DNA of 64,000 nt from NCBI GenBank assembly GCA_963402885.1, contig OY727095.1, forward strand, positions 30,261,001 through 30,325,000, written 5' to 3'. The notes below the pieces were generated by a model that saw only the letters and a list, made by a program, of their open reading frames with translations, did no database searches and was not told the DNA's origin. Origin of the DNA: Antedon bifida (Eukaryota; Echinodermata; Crinoidea; Comatulida; Antedonidae). Below are positions 36,465 through 48,659 of this stretch, in pieces (the first letter of the stretch is position 1; each line of letters opens with the position of its first letter). Position numbers and translations under genes: made by a program.

Positions 36465-38329
36465 AGTGTTTGGTAATTAGTACAGTTTGCTGGACACTCC
36501 AACTGTACGAGGGAAGTATTGCGTTGGAGCTAGTGACATGGAGACTAACCCATGGCAAAAGAACAATTAGAATACCAGAGTTCACATTATTTAAATAGAT
36601 TTGTGGAAAAGATCAACTTAATAACTTAGGGGCTACACTGTATGTAGAAATACAGGAATGTATGTAAGACAGGAAGGAATGGAGGTCCATCATTGGAGTC
36701 GTTCAGAAGAAGCTGGATAGATAGGACTAGTTTCAGGTGGTCTTGTATCTGTATCAATTTGTGTTATATTCACATGGAATTATTTGATTTATAATTCAGT
36801 CAAAAATTAAAACAAAAAAAATCTCTGTTTAGTCATGAACATACAAACTAACATGCAAGTCTACCTTGATTACTTCCATGTGTGGTTCATTAAAGTTCAA
36901 ATGCGATGGAGTTGATTTATTGAACTTTGAGTTTTATAAAGATGCCTGAGTTGTCATCTATTTTACAAGTTTTATCAATAGACTGGTTCTCTTGAGTTGG
37001 GCAAGTGGTCCCACAGGTATCGTGAGAACTGACTGAACTGAGATTTTGCCCTACCCTTTATGTTACCCAATAATAACAGTTTAGTTAAGCATCATTACTC
37101 TTAAAATAAACCTCATTCTTTTTATTTATTTTATAGCAGTTGCTGTACTTTCATGTACTTTTGAAAAGTTTATCCAAGTAAAATTAAAACCTCAATTTTT
37201 TTTACAATAAACAACATCAAATTAAATATGTACTCCGTAGGTCTGAACAGGCCATAACTAAATGAAATTAAAACATAATTAAAATATATTAACAGTTTTG
37301 TTTGGAATGAAAATAAATAAAATGTAACTTCAATATAGCACGGCCTACCTATCCCAATTAAGATGTTTTAAATAATAACACGCTGTGGTTTCGGTAGTGG
37401 TTTCTCATAAATCATAACCTACATGCTGAGTCCTGACATCAATATTATGTGACAGTCATTGAGTAATTCTACAAGAAAACTATATACGTTAACATTGCTT
37501 CACCTCTCACACGTTGGATATCTTTGATTGACCCCCTAGGCTTCAGGAAAAAAAGTAATAGCTCTTTAGTTTAGTTCAAATTGTTCTATTTATAGATATG
37601 ACGGATATTGTTTTATAATACCTTTTTTTATGATGAAAGTGAATGATTTTGGCTAGCATGGAGTCAATGAGGCTAGGAAAGTCCCTTCCTATCTGGAGGT
37701 AATACACATATGTACAGATCCCCATTTAAATTTTGAAAATTACAATGCAAAAGATAAGACATTAGTTTAAGCACTTGGATCTGCCAATATCCTGCCGATC
37801 TGCCAAACATAACTACAGCACTAATCATGTTTTGAGCTTATTGAAGAAGTTAGCCAATGACTCCACCATGTTTAGGAGAATGATCATTCGGGGTGTCTTG
37901 AAATCACCAGTAATGTATAGAAATAACACGCTTATTCAATGTTTATCTCTAAAGTATCTCTCATTACAATGTAATACATACTACAGTAAAGTACTGTATA
38001 ACAAATCAACCAGATGAACTTAACGCCACCACAACACGCACATTGTTCCAACAACTTCCAGGTGAACAATAAAGTTGTAATTGAACAAGAAATTAGGAAA
38101 CAAGCATATCATATCCTGGCAGATCTTTTCAAGAAAGTCAACATTCCGAAACAAAAGAATTCTATACCAAATTGCTAGTATTGTTCCCATCTGGCGATAT
38201 TATCATTACGTTTGCAGATAAACAGTATTATATTTCACATTGTGCATTGGGTAACAATCAATAATTAGTTAAGAGCCTACAGGTAATGCACCACAAGACT
38301 TAACATGAATAAAAACAATGTTGTGTTGA
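36465..38329. other. Upstream non-coding DNA
   Basis: AT-rich DNA between the 36297 MITE and the palindromic element. No gene, RNA or repeat was recognised. Confidence 0.45.
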
Positions 38330-38535
38330 GATATATTATACAGATATTGCCTGCTTAGAGGTGAAATATAAGATTTGACATCCCCGAGGGAATGATATTA
38401 TGTTCGAGGGAATATATATATCCCGAAGCGGCAGCTGAGGGATATATAATTCCCCGAGAACATAATATCATCCCGAGGGGATGTTAAATCTTATATTTTA
38501 CCGATATAAAAGGCGATATCTGTTATATTATATAG
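38330..38535. mobile_element. Palindromic (foldback) element, about 205 bp
   Basis: Two arms are near reverse complements: left ACAGATATTGCC, AAATATAAGATTTGACATCC and GAATGATATTATGTTCGAGG; right CCCGAGAACATAATATCATC, GGATGTTAAATCTTATATTT and GGCGATATCTGT. The centre is CCCGAAGCGGCAGCTGAGGG. The single strand would fold into a long hairpin. No coding capacity; it resembles a foldback MITE of unknown superfamily. Confidence 0.8.
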
Positions 38536-38650
38536 CCAAGATTAGAACAAGTCTGCTGGGTTGGGTGAAGCCAGGCTAGGCCTCCTATTCTATAGTAGGC
38601 CTAGAGTATTTGTATTGTATGTAAACAAGCCTCCTGCCTAGACACCTTAC

Positions 38651-38806
38651 CTTGCGAAGAATAATATACAGATAATTACTAATTAATGATTCCTTGGCAA
38701 TAAAATATTCACTTAGGCCTAGGTCGTTTAAATTAACAGAAGAATTTCCATCAATAAGCCTATTAATAATAATATTATAATCAGGTAGGCCGAATAAACA
38801 ATTCAT
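38651..38806 (-). CDS. Candidate first coding exon, unknown product
   Basis: ATG at 38806-38804 has A at -3 and follows a CpG-dense stretch. The frame encodes 52 residues (MNCLFGLPDYNIIINRLIDG to LYIILRK) and reaches the strong donor CGCAAG|GTAAGG at 38651 in phase 0. I do not recognise the protein. It could be an alternative first exon of LZTS (whose exons 2-4 all start in phase 0), the first exon of an unrelated gene, or an accidental frame. It would not join in frame to the exon with LZTS ATG 32636. Confidence 0.35.
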
Positions 38807-38981
38807 CGTCTTCTCTTCGAGGAGCGAGCCGAATCACCGGATGTTCAGCGCGTACTAGTTACTAGGTTACTACTGACCAATCACAAACGGTGTTTCATCA
38901 CATTTAGGGAGGACTAATAACAAATGAGGGCGCTATGTATGCATAGTTTAAATAGTTTAGATGAATAATTTCTTCAAGCAA

Positions 38982-39050
38982 GCTGCGTGGCGCAGCGATG
39001 AAAGCGTTGTCTTGCGATGGAGCCACCCGAGTTCAAATCCAGTAGATGAC
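38982..39050 (+). mobile_element. tRNA-derived SINE head
   Basis: A-box-like TGGCGCAGCGATGAAAGCG (38988-39006) and B-box-like GAGTTCAAATCC (39029-39040) are spaced as in tRNA genes. The cloverleaf stems are poor, so it is a SINE or tRNA relic and not a tRNA gene. Confidence 0.55.
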
Positions 39051-39086
39051 TTTTGTTTATTTATCGGCGAACGCGAGTGTTGCCAC

Positions 39087-39202
39087 ACGAAAATTACACA
39101 GTCAATATCATCGAACTCGAGAATGTATATGTTTAATAACAGGGGACACGATAATTACGCGAAAATTAATCGGTCAATATCATCGTTCTCGAGGATATAT
39201 AC
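39087..39202. repeat. 72-bp tandem duplication
   Basis: CGAAAATTACACAGTCAATA and CGAAAATTAATCGGTCAATA start the two copies, each followed by TCATCG, an XhoI-like CTCGAG and a TATA-rich end. It lies in the CpG-rich patch. Confidence 0.75.
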
Positions 39203-39819
39203 GATTTACGATCCTCGCAGCGGTAGTCACGTGACGCAGTTTCAACCAATCACGTTCACGTATTTACATAGGCTATGTAATATAAGACACTAATAACCTA
39301 CTGTTACAATGTATATTCTACAAAAGACTGACTGAAATCATGGAGGTATAAAATATTATACCTCCATGCTGAAATGTACTTCTAATATTATATGGCGTTA
39401 TAAGTATTTTTAGAAGATATACAACACCTCTTATTAGTAATTAGTCTAATTCCTAGACGGCGATGCAGATTAATATTGGTAGTAGATAATTTTTGCATGC
39501 ATGTTGTCTAACATTAGCACATCGAATACTGAACCTATTTAAACACAATGTAGGGTTCTATGCATGATTAACACATCCGTGTGAACAAGAGTCAGAATTG
39601 AGCAAAAGGGATCATTTATACAGATTAAAATTCTATTTAAGCTTACCATTTTCTTTTGACAAATCATAACTGCATTTAATATACAAACTGCACAACAATC
39701 CTTGATTCAATTTGGAGGGTTCACAGAAAATTCCACTGTACTAACAGACTACAAAATTATCCACACTTTGAAACACGTTTATCAAAATCCAATTAACAAA
39801 ACTCCGAAATAACATGCTT

Positions 39820-40010
39820 TAATGACAGCGCAACTGAACAGTGTTTCCGCTTACAATAAAGCTGTACGAATAACGAAATCATTCATGGTATCCCGCCATT
39901 AGCTTTTACTGTGGAGCAGACTTTCACAGCAGTAAACGAAACAACACCTCAACCCAATTAAGCGAAAGTGGAATATTCGATTACGAGTTAAATTCAATTC
40001 TGATAAGGGA
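39820..40010 (-). promoter_or_regulatory. Weak CpG cluster with possible non-coding exon
   Basis: About 10 CpGs in 190 bp, more than the surroundings. On the minus strand AATGGCGGGATACC is followed by a good donor TTTATT|GTAAGC (exon end 39855). It could be a 5' UTR exon of the minus-strand gene. Low confidence. Confidence 0.2.
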
Positions 40011-40157
40011 ACGCACACAGTGGAGGTTTCTCTATGGGAGTAGTAGTAAGATTTTAGCCCTGGGGCTTAACAATTTTAAAAACTATAGTAATGGTTAGAT
40101 TGGGTATTTTAACAAATAATTATGATTCAAACAATTTTAGCAAATTGTCAACTCTAC

Positions 40158-40235
40158 AAAACATACTCATCTGCAACCATTGTGGTCATGGCTGCCTTTC
40201 CTATATTGGACTTGTCAGACCCAAGCCACAAGAGA
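40158..40235 (+). pseudogene. Possible non-LTR retrotransposon C-terminal relic
   Basis: The translated string ICNHCGHGCLSYIGLVRP resembles the Cys-rich CxxCGxxCxSxIGLxSH tail found at the end of many non-LTR retrotransposon ORF2 proteins, with the His/Cys end lost. No reverse transcriptase motif is nearby. Confidence 0.3.
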
Positions 40236-40399
40236 TAATTAAAATATTCAGAAGAATAAGAATGGAAGGAAATGGATTTGTTGAACAAAAAAATGTTTTT
40301 TTTAAATTGTTAGTAAACAGAAATTCATTCAAAAAGATGCTTACCCCTAATCATATTTAAAATTGTCGGTCCTTGATGATTTGTTAAGGGAAAAAATGT

Positions 40400-42110
40400 A
40401 ACCATTATGAGTAAAACAGAAATGCATTGAAAACATTTAGACGTCCCTTATTCATTCATTATTGGTCTTTCATTTTAAACTTTAGTAGACACTTGAGATC
40501 GAAATACAGGAACTAATTTTAACTTAAGTAGCAATATTCATCAAATAACCTTTATATGAAAAATGACACATCTTTAGATAAGTGGCAATGTATAGGGTGT
40601 AGGGTTGGTTAAAACTTATGACCAATCTTTTGCCGATGTGTTATGCCCATATCAGCATTGGGGAGTAAAAGCTTTCTTTAGTTGTATGCCAAAGCAATAT
40701 CATCAGTTATCAAAAAGCTATTTACTAAACTACCTATGCCACTATCCTATCTATCTTTTATATCTTCTTTACACAAATAATTATGTCAATCTTCTTGTAA
40801 ACGATAAGTCTGTAAGTAATGAATCACAAAATCTATTAACGGTCATAAGGAGAGCTAAAGGGCTCTTCACAGAGTGTTTACTATTTCAATAATAAACAAG
40901 CTTGTCACTATGTAGAGTTTGTCTGATTGTTCAACTTGTTTACTCAGTAGATATCTCAACATCTTGTATCAACAATATAATCATCAAAAACTCTACAAAA
41001 GCAGGTTTAATAACAACTGGGAAATATTAATTATTTGCTTAAAACCATATATCATATTAAAACGATTTATTATTTCAGAGGTCCTCCAGTGGTGGAATTT
41101 GGCAGCGAGTTATCTCAGACTACAACCTTTCCATAACTGATAGCAAATCAGTTACTTACTGTACTCGCATTCTTTTCTACCGTTTTTGCGGTCACTTACA
41201 ATATAGTATTATTACAATCTTATTGGTAGGCTCCCTCTGTGCATGAAGAAATAAGTTAACTTATTTCTCCATGCTCTGTGTTAGGAGTACATTAATTTGT
41301 TCGATATGCTTGAGTAGTCCCAACATTTTTCCTACTTGACTGAGATGTTGTTTCCATGAATTTGTAAACTGGTAAAATTTTACTTACATAAATCATATTT
41401 GATTGTAGTCCATACTTTACATGTAAAAGCAATTTGCTTTTGCAAATGTAAACATACTGACCTTAGGAATGGTGTGACTAACTACATAACAGGAAAAAAA
41501 CCATCTCCAATATATCCTACAGTAAAACCTGCAATAGCTTTCTACAATATTATTACAACATATGGCATATACACCATGCTCACACCTCCAAAAGGTTGCA
41601 TGCATGTGCGGAACAATTTCGCTGTACGCGATTAGTTGGCTACGCTACGGTACTGCATCTTAATTAAATTCAACAACGTAAGCTTATCTTAGATTACAGT
41701 GTTTAATTAATAAGAGGGTTTCAGTTATTATCTTTATTTGAGAAACAAATTGAATTTGTATTGTTTATTTTAGCTGTGTGAAAGAGAATAATTCAATTTA
41801 TTAGGGTTTTAGTCATTGTTAAATGTATCAAGTAAATGACGCATGAGCAGAATGCTAGCGACAGTGGGCCTTCTATATTGAAGATAAGGAATATTAAACT
41901 AGTAAATGTAGCATTCAGAAACCAAGCGAAATACTTAGCAGAATGCAGAGTGACAAAGGGCGTGCTATAACTTAGCATTTTACTAAAGCTTTTGTAATGT
42001 GACCAATATTCACGTATAATTGGAAAAAAAAACAAACATAGCAAACAAGTAATAAACAATTGCAAGCATTTGCTATTAATGATAGTAACTAATTTACATA
42101 GATACTGCAA
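40400..42110. other. Upstream non-coding DNA
   Basis: Several 60-100-codon frames exist, but none shows a domain, a splice structure or unusual composition. Nothing else recognised. Confidence 0.45.
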
Positions 42111-42113
42111 TAC

Positions 42114-42183
42114 GTATGGTCTAATGGTAAGGCACCTACATATCTAGCAAATAAGGTTTCAAGTTCAAGTCTTACTTGGAGGA
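42114..42183 (+). mobile_element. tRNA-like SINE head, degraded
   Basis: TATGGTCTAATGGTAAGGCA resembles a pol III A box and AAGTTCAAGTCTT a B box. The A-box part and the ACATATC word match the 48461 tRNA-like sequence. The stems are not maintained. Confidence 0.5.
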
Positions 42184-42389
42184 CTGTTAAATTATTATTT
42201 GTATTTTATATTATATGGTATTCATATTTTTATTTCAAGCACCTTTACATTGCTTTTATTTACATATGTTAGTAACTGAAATATTTAGGGCACAATCATG
42301 CAATGTTTTATTTAATGGATGCTTCATGAGAATAATTAGAATGAGGTGATCTCTAGAATAAAATGTAGGTAGGTGTTATATGTACCTTT

Positions 42390-42655
42390 ATCCATGTCTG
42401 GATTTTAATTAGATTAGCTTAATACATGTCTGGACAAAATGACAAAGATTTTGACTTATGGGTACAGTGTCGCTACAAACTGATATTTCTGGATAATGAG
42501 ACTATAGCTGTCTAGAAAAATGTTGCAATAATTATAAAATAGAGAACTGTCTAGGTATAATTGGCTACTTCTTTGAACTGTCTGGATAAATGAGACTATA
42601 TTTGTTCGAACTGTCTGGACAAATGAGACTATATTCTTTTGAACTGTCTTGCTAT
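42390..42655. repeat. Degenerate tandem repeat, ~36-bp unit
   Basis: GAACTGTCTGGATAAATGAG, GAACTGTCTGGACAAATGAG and GAACTGTCTTGCTATTTAAA recur at about 36-bp spacing, each preceded by an ACTATATT-TT word. Weaker TGTCTGGA words lie to the left. Confidence 0.75.
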
Positions 42656-43376
42656 TTAAATGAAAATATGTAAGTGTAACATGAGTGAACCAAGCAATTA
42701 GGGAATACCAACTGAATATCATAAATCAATATTACAAATTAATATGTTGTACTGCACATCAAATATGAACACTAACGAATCTTAAGCAAATAAATTAGAC
42801 TTGAAAGGCCTATGAGAATTGTAACTGTTCAACGTATTTGGCTGATCAAGGATAATTATAATTATTGCTTGACTGATTAATGCAATTAGTACTCTAACAA
42901 CATACATAACAAAGTTGTGATTAATAATAATTTGGGGAAATTTTAAGCAATATATTTTTTTAATTCTGAATGTACCGCCATCACATGAATACCAATTAGA
43001 AGCACCAATTTTAAAAGCATTTTTTATTCTGTACGAACACGAATTTCAAATACGACTTAATTAACTTGATTATGTATAGATCATTTTCCTATTATACGTA
43101 TCTCTGATTATTCACATTAAAATACAAATAATAAAGTGTGAATATATTAGTTGCAAGGTGTTGCAACTGGTGCAATAAATAATACATAATAATGGAGTTT
43201 GACCAAGAAACTTGACATTAGTCTGGTGGTGGAACTCGCCAAATCTAAAGAGTGTGGATGCATTTGTCCCAGTGTGTTATAACTAGCACATGAATAGTGT
43301 GAACACGCTTTCTTGGACAAGGATTTGTTGTAGTGTATATTGTGGTAACATTTAGGGATGTGCTGTAACACCATAT

Positions 43377-43462
43377 CAATGATGTAGTCACAAGAAATGG
43401 TTTATCAAAGGTCTCTGTGAAAAAGTGGAAACCGTACCACCATACTGGTGGCTACGGCCCTG
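43377..43462 (+). mobile_element. Small inverted-terminal element, shortened copy
   Basis: Begins CAATGATGTAGTCACAAGAA and ends GGTGGCTACGGCCCTG. Flanks CATAT and CAAAT are a 4/5 match for a 5-bp target duplication. Related copies are at 52332 and 60799. Confidence 0.7.
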
Positions 43463-46400
43463 CAAATAAATCCCTACAATCTCATCCAGGTCCTTGGATA
43501 GAATGTTTTTGCAATTATCGTGACAACTTAATCATGACCAAGACAGTATTCAAAAGATTAATCAGAACTCTATTGATAGCATCCTTTTGAAGCGAATGAA
43601 GGATGCATTCACGCCGCCAGAGGGTACCTCTTTAAAAGACAAATCTGAAATCCAAATCTTTTCTGACATCAATTACCTGAAGAATTGGTTCAAAATTAAT
43701 CTTTTAAGACGAAAAGTAATCAAATTTAGAAAGGGCAGGTAAGTTTAGATGACAGATAAAGAGATAACAAAGGGCATGCTTTCAATTTTACATGCTTATT
43801 GTTGAAGGTTGTAAACATGTTACTGATCAAATTCAGATTACAAATGACAGAATTATAGAAAAGGTGATAAAGAGTGTTTATAACCTTTACTTAATAATGA
43901 CATGGTGTTGTATTACATATGCGAAGAAATTGCCAGTATGTCCTAAATATTTGACCCAAATTATTAAGCAAAACAGGCATATTCAAGACAATTTATGAAC
44001 AGTAAAAAAGACATAGTAAGACGCAAGTATGAATATTATACTAATTAAATTATTCGTTGTAAAAGGTTATATAAAAACTACAGTATGTTATAATAGAATT
44101 ACACAAAGACAATTGCAAACAATATTATAATAATACTAAGAAATACATACTATACTTGTGTTTACTGCATAAACTCATCTCAAACCATCAGAAGAGAAAC
44201 CATTTGTAAAGTGGTGAAAATGTCAGTCCAATAACATTCACCAAATCACCCACAAGAGAAATAACATCTTTCCATTGGACAGAGAAATTGAAAATGCGTT
44301 GACATCTGTAGAAGTCACAATCTCAGAATGAGAGTGCGGATAAGCGCCACTGATGAGGCGTTTCATTTATGGATCCCATAGGAATGAGGTACTAATCCAG
44401 TGAATCTTCTGAGGACCATAGACATTTCATAATACAACAGGGATGGATATACATTCATAATTTATGGTCAACGTTACCAGATGGACCTGCTCATACTACA
44501 TAATCTTTATCTCTCATAGGACATACAATAAAGCACATAAAACATTACTAATGTCGGACAGAAGAATATATTCAATAACGCACATTACCATTGCCAGTAA
44601 TGAAAATTTAACGAGTGCCAAACCAACACTATAAAATAATACTTAGACACCATATGTTTTTTTCTTGTGAACAATATTGGCCTGCAAGCAAGTAGAAGTA
44701 CTGTAGACCTTATTTCATTATGATTATAGAAAATAAATATGCCTCTTTTTACGAGCATGTCCGCAAGTGTGTTTATGGTTTTGGAATAAGAGTTTTGAAC
44801 AGTGAAAATTATCATGTTAGGTGTACTATGAACTATCTGTTACAATCTTCAAATATCTTCACTAAATGGGAGAAAATCCTATTTTAGTGTGATTTTCCAT
44901 TTTGTATTGTTTGTTGTATATATGGAAATAATGTGATAAATCAATCAATATCGTAATTCTAAAAATATAATACAGTTGGGTATGCCTATTGAAACAAACA
45001 ATAAGTTTTTAATGGTTTCCGGAATGAATTATAAATAAATCAGGTTTCAAAGTAAATCCACATACACATAAAAACTTACATTTGAACACATGATTCCTGG
45101 TTGAAAAAACTTCAAATTCAATCTAAAATACATTAAAATTCCAAAAAAATGCATAAAAATATATCAAATATATAGCATAGCTACTAAATAACCATTATTC
45201 TGTCTCCTGGTTGAAATTTGAAGCATGAAAAGAACGTTGGATTGAAAATATCTTGCTAGAGTTACAGAGAAAGTATGATGTGTCCCAGTTCCGAAGCAGA
45301 ACAGCGGTCTAAAAACATTACAGTACTTGCAATGTAAATTTGCTACGGTTCAAAATACACACATAGAATAAGCTGAACACAACAACTAAGAAAGAGCTTT
45401 ACATACTCAATGTTTCTAGGTGGAGTTCAATGTAAAAGGGAATAGAAAAAAGTCCTAATTCAATTGACAAAAGCCTAGGACACTTGTAAGCCATCTGATA
45501 TGTTTAATCTGTAAACAAACGGGTAAAACGATTTATTCAGAAAGGCACAGACAGGCTTAGCTGGTATCTAAAAACACGGCGCATAGCTGGTTTTTATTTT
45601 GAATCGGCTTAAGCTTGGATTGTCCAGGGTTGAGGATGGACAATGGTTGATGACCTTACATTGTGCTCCAATCTGCTTCTGTTTTCTGAGACGTGTTTGT
45701 ACTGAATGGTCATCAGGTTCATTACAAAGTTCATAGCAGGTTTGTGAACTATCCAATGATCATTAGGGATTAACATTATTCTACTGCAGTTACTGCAGAA
45801 ATTCACTTCTTTCAACCTCATAACCAGTTTTTACCAAGGATTTGTTTCTTATATCTTATCATACACACTATTATTGCAGTTAACAAATGTAGTTTACTGC
45901 AGTAGAATAGTTTTGACACATTGATCCCTTATAATGGAAATGGCCATATTCTTGTAAAACCAATTAAATGTGATGTCCTGATAATAATACTCCAAGCACG
46001 AAGAAGAAAAATGAGGTTACAAATTAAGAAAAAAAACAGAATAGAATGATAAGTCACAAGAAATACAGAATCCAACAGTGGGCTTATAATAGGATTTTGT
46101 TCACCAAATCATGATTGCTCTTGATTATACCGGGGAAATGTCCCTGCTTAAACGCAAGTATGAAAAACTAAAAATGTTTATTTCTCTCAAAGAAACTGCT
46201 AACTAAAACCAACTTTTGTGCATGTTTGGTGTACACAATGGAAATGAAAGTTAAACATCTAACAACGTTTAATTCTAAAAATACTTATCTTTCATTGAAT
46301 AACATGTAATGAATGAGTATTAAGAAGTTTATTATATAGCTAATTTCAAATGAATAGAAACCCGACACATAAAGCTGAATGTCAATTCTCTCTCTGCTTT

Positions 46401-47329
46401 TTGTGAGAGCACATTAAATAAACTTTACTCATCGTCTGAAAGGTATATTTATCAAACTGAAATTAGACAAGCAAATAACACATGTAAATATTGACAGACA
46501 ACAGCTCCACTATAATACACTGTTTGTTTAAAAACTCAAGGTATTCCCAGGTACTGAAACTGAACAATAATGACAGTTATGGTGTCGGTTATAAAACGCA
46601 TCTTCAAAGGATCAGTTTCATTCTGATTTCTGACATCGCATCAAGTATGATTGGTTGTATTTGTGGCGGTAAATAACGTCAAAGTATCTAGGGCGTAGAA
46701 TGCTTGTCAGGATCATGAAATGTTCTTGTACGTTATATGAATAATAGAACAGAAATACTTTCTCAGGAATGTCTACTTCTTCATTTTTTAGAAATATTAG
46801 CATAAAGCATTTTAATAAACTTGCCATAAGTCTCTAGTTATTGTTCCTATTTTTAAATATTTTTCTTTTTACGAATGTTAAGCCAAATTGCTGCAGTATG
46901 CATGTCAGGGTGTTCAGAACAGACCTACTACTATACTACTATATTATATTAGGTATTGCTCAACCCTGAAAACCTACCTATATTGTACTGTATCATCATT
47001 GGACAATAGTTCTTCGTTATTTTTTCCTTCAATAAAATCTTCTTTCACCCTTAATTTACTAATAGTAATTTTATGGTGATTTCAACAAATGTTCTTTAAA
47101 AAAAAGACCAATGTTGTCCATCATTAAAGGTCAAGTTGACACTTATTGATTAGATACACAGCCACTCAAGTCCTAATTGACACCATGTTGACCTCACAAC
47201 AATGCTAATAACAAACGCTGTACATTCCTACCTGGCATTAATTTCACTGATGAAATCCAAAATTGACTAATTGCTACCACACTAATTAATAAGTTGCAGT
47301 AAACAACTCGCTAACAAGCATATTAATAC
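43463..47329. other. Upstream non-coding DNA
   Basis: No recognisable gene. Minor local GC-richer patches occur at about 44220-44420 and 45600-45760, possible conserved non-coding elements that cannot be judged without comparison. Confidence 0.45.
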
Positions 47330-47372
47330 AGTCTGCAAAAATATCTGTGAACTATCAAATATTAATCCGCAA

Positions 47373-47765
47373 AATATCACAGGCCAAATATTAAATTGGT
47401 ACTATGGTAGTATATTTAAATCACTGACCATTTGTGTGGTTGGGACTAAAAAATAGTAAGGTTAAAATTGCACCATGAAAATCAGCTAAATATAAAGCCA
47501 ATAATAATATCTTTATGATTACAGTAAATCAGTAGTTTTTTATATATATTTTTTTTGGTTTTTATACTATATTTTTATATAAGTGAACAATGCAATTTCC
47601 AGTTAATTTGGACAATATAAGTTATCAGTATCTGTATGAAATAAAAAATCAGTAATCCGCAAAATATCACAAACCATTTGTGTGGTTGATGGCTAAAAAA
47701 GGATCATAAAGAAGTTGGTCACACATGTAAAGAAACTGCACCGTGAAAACCAACTAAATACTCAA
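47373..47765. repeat. Diverged direct duplication, ~280-bp period
   Basis: AATCCGCAAAATATCACA occurs at 47373 and again near 47653. Both are followed by CCATTTGTGTGGTTG and then TGCACC-TGAAAA-C. Between the copies lies T/A-rich sequence. Confidence 0.65.
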
Positions 47766-48219
47766 ACGAGAGTATTTTTTATTCTGAAAATCAATCTAGT
47801 AAATTACCATTATGATACAATAGTACTATCCTATTGTTTGGATGATAGTGACCATAATAAAACCAGCAATTATTAGACAATGGTAGAAAGTTCCCATGCA
47901 GAACTCATCAGTTAATCATACGCTTGCATAATCACAAACCAACAGATCAAAGAGAAATACTGACTATATGGGTGAACTCGGATGACTTTAAAGAAATTTC
48001 AATTAAACTACATAGCAGCGACCTGACAAAAATTGATGTGGATGTGAAGTTAACTTGAATATTAAACAACAGGTAGAGCTTACAATAATACAAGATTGGC
48101 CGCTTCATGGGAAGACTGTTAAATACAGTACATGGTTCCTAGATTGTTAATTTTATTAAGGTTAAATGGAATAGAATTAAATATATATATATCATTTATT
48201 ATTTATTTATTTATTAATT

Positions 48220-48650
48220 ACATTTCAGTATATCACCGGCGGTTTAGAATTAACGTTCTGTGCCTGATGTGTTTATATAATATAAAATTATCTCTTTGGA
48301 GATCCCACTTCGTGAATAAAAATACTGAAAAGATGAGGGTGTATCAATTTGATTTCTGGTGCGTGTGTGCGTACAATTGAGGGACTAGTGGTGTTCCGCT
48401 GTACTATGCCGAGATTGTTAAAGAGTCGCTATCCAATCGGGTTTAAACAATACCATGAAAGCTCCAGTGGTCTAATGGTTAGGACATCTGCATATCAAGC
48501 AGAATGTTTAGAGTACGAATCTCGGCTGGGGCGACTTTATATCATTCTCACAGATTTCCTCATCTTATCGTTTCAATTTAATCAATTAAATTTTAGTATA
48601 TCACCGGCCGATTTAGAATTCATGTTCTTTTCCTGTAACAAAATATATAA
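48220..48650 (+). repeat. Direct repeats flanking a tRNA-like unit
   Basis: CAGTATATCACCGGCGGTTT near 48227 and TAGTATATCACCGGCCGATT near 48595 are diverged copies that both continue as TAGAATT-A-GTTCT-T-CCTG. The tRNA-like cloverleaf at 48461-48533 lies between them, which suggests tandem SINE insertions. Confidence 0.6.
48461..48533 (+). tRNA. tRNA-like cloverleaf (tRNA pseudogene or SINE head)
   Basis: All four stems can be drawn. Acceptor GCTCCAG pairs with CTGGGGC (one G-T). D stem GTCT/GGAC. Anticodon stem TCTGC/GCAGA is perfect, with the 7-nt loop ATATCAA (anticodon position ATC). T arm TAGAG-TACGAAT-CTCGG has one mismatch. Discriminator is G. The A box is TGGTCTAATGGTTAGGA. Against a working gene: the T loop is TAC instead of TTC, A34 would be unusual for Asp, there is no T-run terminator directly after, and SINE-like direct repeats flank it. 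Confidence 0.45.
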
Positions 48651-48659
48651 ACATGGAAG

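Larger units (their letters stand above)
38807..39290. promoter_or_regulatory. CpG-rich patch, candidate promoter region
   Basis: This ~480-bp patch holds about 40 CpG dinucleotides in otherwise CpG-poor AT-rich DNA. It contains CCAAT words (ACCAATCAC twice, near 38878 and 39244), the palindromic E-box GTCACGTGAC (39227-39236) and GAGGGCGCT. Part of the CpG content belongs to a SINE head and a 72-bp tandem duplication, so a young repeat is an alternative to a promoter. Confidence 0.4.

Noticed and set aside
40605..40892. 95-codon frame
   Set aside because: Composition is that of translated AT-rich DNA; no domain, no splice context.
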